Of a DNA stretch of 5,897 nt, positions 5,835-5,897 are shown in pieces. Both the position numbers and the translations under genes were made by a program. The stretch's first letter is position 1; each line of letters starts with the position of its first letter. Source of the stretch: Clostridia bacterium (GTDB lineage Bacteria; Bacillota; Clostridia; Oscillospirales; CAG-272); NCBI GenBank assembly GCA_017540285.1, contig JAFYBI010000121.1, positions 1 to 5,897 of the forward strand, in the 5' to 3' direction. The notes beneath the pieces were generated by a model, which was not told the origin of the DNA, did no database searches, and was given only the letters and a program-made list of their open reading frames with translations.

Positions 5835-5897
5835 GCGATCCCGAGCGCGCGCAGGATCACGGAGGCCCCGTCTCCCGCCCTGTCGGTCAGAGCCGCC
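5687..5897 (-). CDS. spoIIIAD: Stage III sporulation protein AD (SpoIIIAD), C-terminal part
   Basis: The minus strand, read from base 5896, encodes 69 residues in a frame different from spoIIIAE, ending in TGA at 5689-5687. The segment VILRALGIAWMTSAAGELCR (13-32) followed by a Gly/Ala-rich loop, then VELLVLSLPLLRDLLALAG, matches the pattern of the SpoIIIAD C-terminus (ILKIIGIAYIAEF, DAGE, membrane helix, PILTALIETVL in Bacillus). The Bacillus protein has about 133 residues, so roughly half is off the window. SpoIIIAD is a small membrane component of the SpoIIIA complex with SpoIIIAC-like helices. Its stop overlaps the possible CTG start of spoIIIAE. The order AD-AE-AF-AG-AH is the standard operon order and supports the call. 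Confidence 0.88.
   Translation of the reverse strand, partial: AALTDRAGDGASVILRALGIAWMTSAAGELCRASGEGALAGYVEGVGRVELLVLSLPLLRDLLALAGLS

Overview
The window reads as a compact, GC-rich (clearly above 60% by eye) chromosomal segment of an endospore-forming Firmicute. The decisive evidence is a run of spoIIIA genes (AD to AH), found only in spore formers. The high GC and the shortened SpoIIIAF and SpoIIIAG suggest a clostridial lineage, perhaps an uncultured gut-type Clostridia, rather than Bacillus. That placement is inference. There are no signs of mobile elements, CRISPR arrays or RNA genes.

Layout. Bases 1-1412 (+) are the 3' two-thirds of ftsH, the membrane AAA+ zinc protease, cut by the window edge just after its Walker A motif. 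A strong hairpin (1421-1457) separates it from convergent genes and looks usable from both sides. On the minus strand, reading right to left, come spoIIIAD (3' part), spoIIIAE, spoIIIAF, spoIIIAG and spoIIIAH (5897 down to 3050). A T-tailed terminator (3030-3000) closes that operon. A near-consensus housekeeping promoter (2980-2952) follows at once and drives a two-gene unit: a PAP2-family membrane phosphatase, then a tandem-GNAT acetyltransferase, ending at the shared hairpin.

How the genes work together. SpoIIIAD-AH are mother-cell proteins of the SpoIIIA-SpoIIQ channel, which joins mother cell and forespore and is needed for late forespore gene expression. SpoIIIAE, AF and AD are membrane parts; SpoIIIAG and SpoIIIAH carry ring-building domains in the intermembrane space. 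The last gene, spoIIIAH, has its own 72-bp leader with a good match to a sigma-E promoter, so it may be expressed separately from the genes before it. The PAP2 and GNAT genes have no evident tie to sporulation. FtsH acts in membrane protein quality control.

The points most worth a second look are the internal sigma-E-like promoter before spoIIIAH, a very short SpoIIIAG that seems to lack the insertion of the Bacillus ring protein, the lack of an ordinary start codon at the expected place for SpoIIIAE, and a TTG start for the PAP2 gene supported by promoter and ribosome-binding-site positions. I did not find a wholly new system; the rest is ordinary chromosome.
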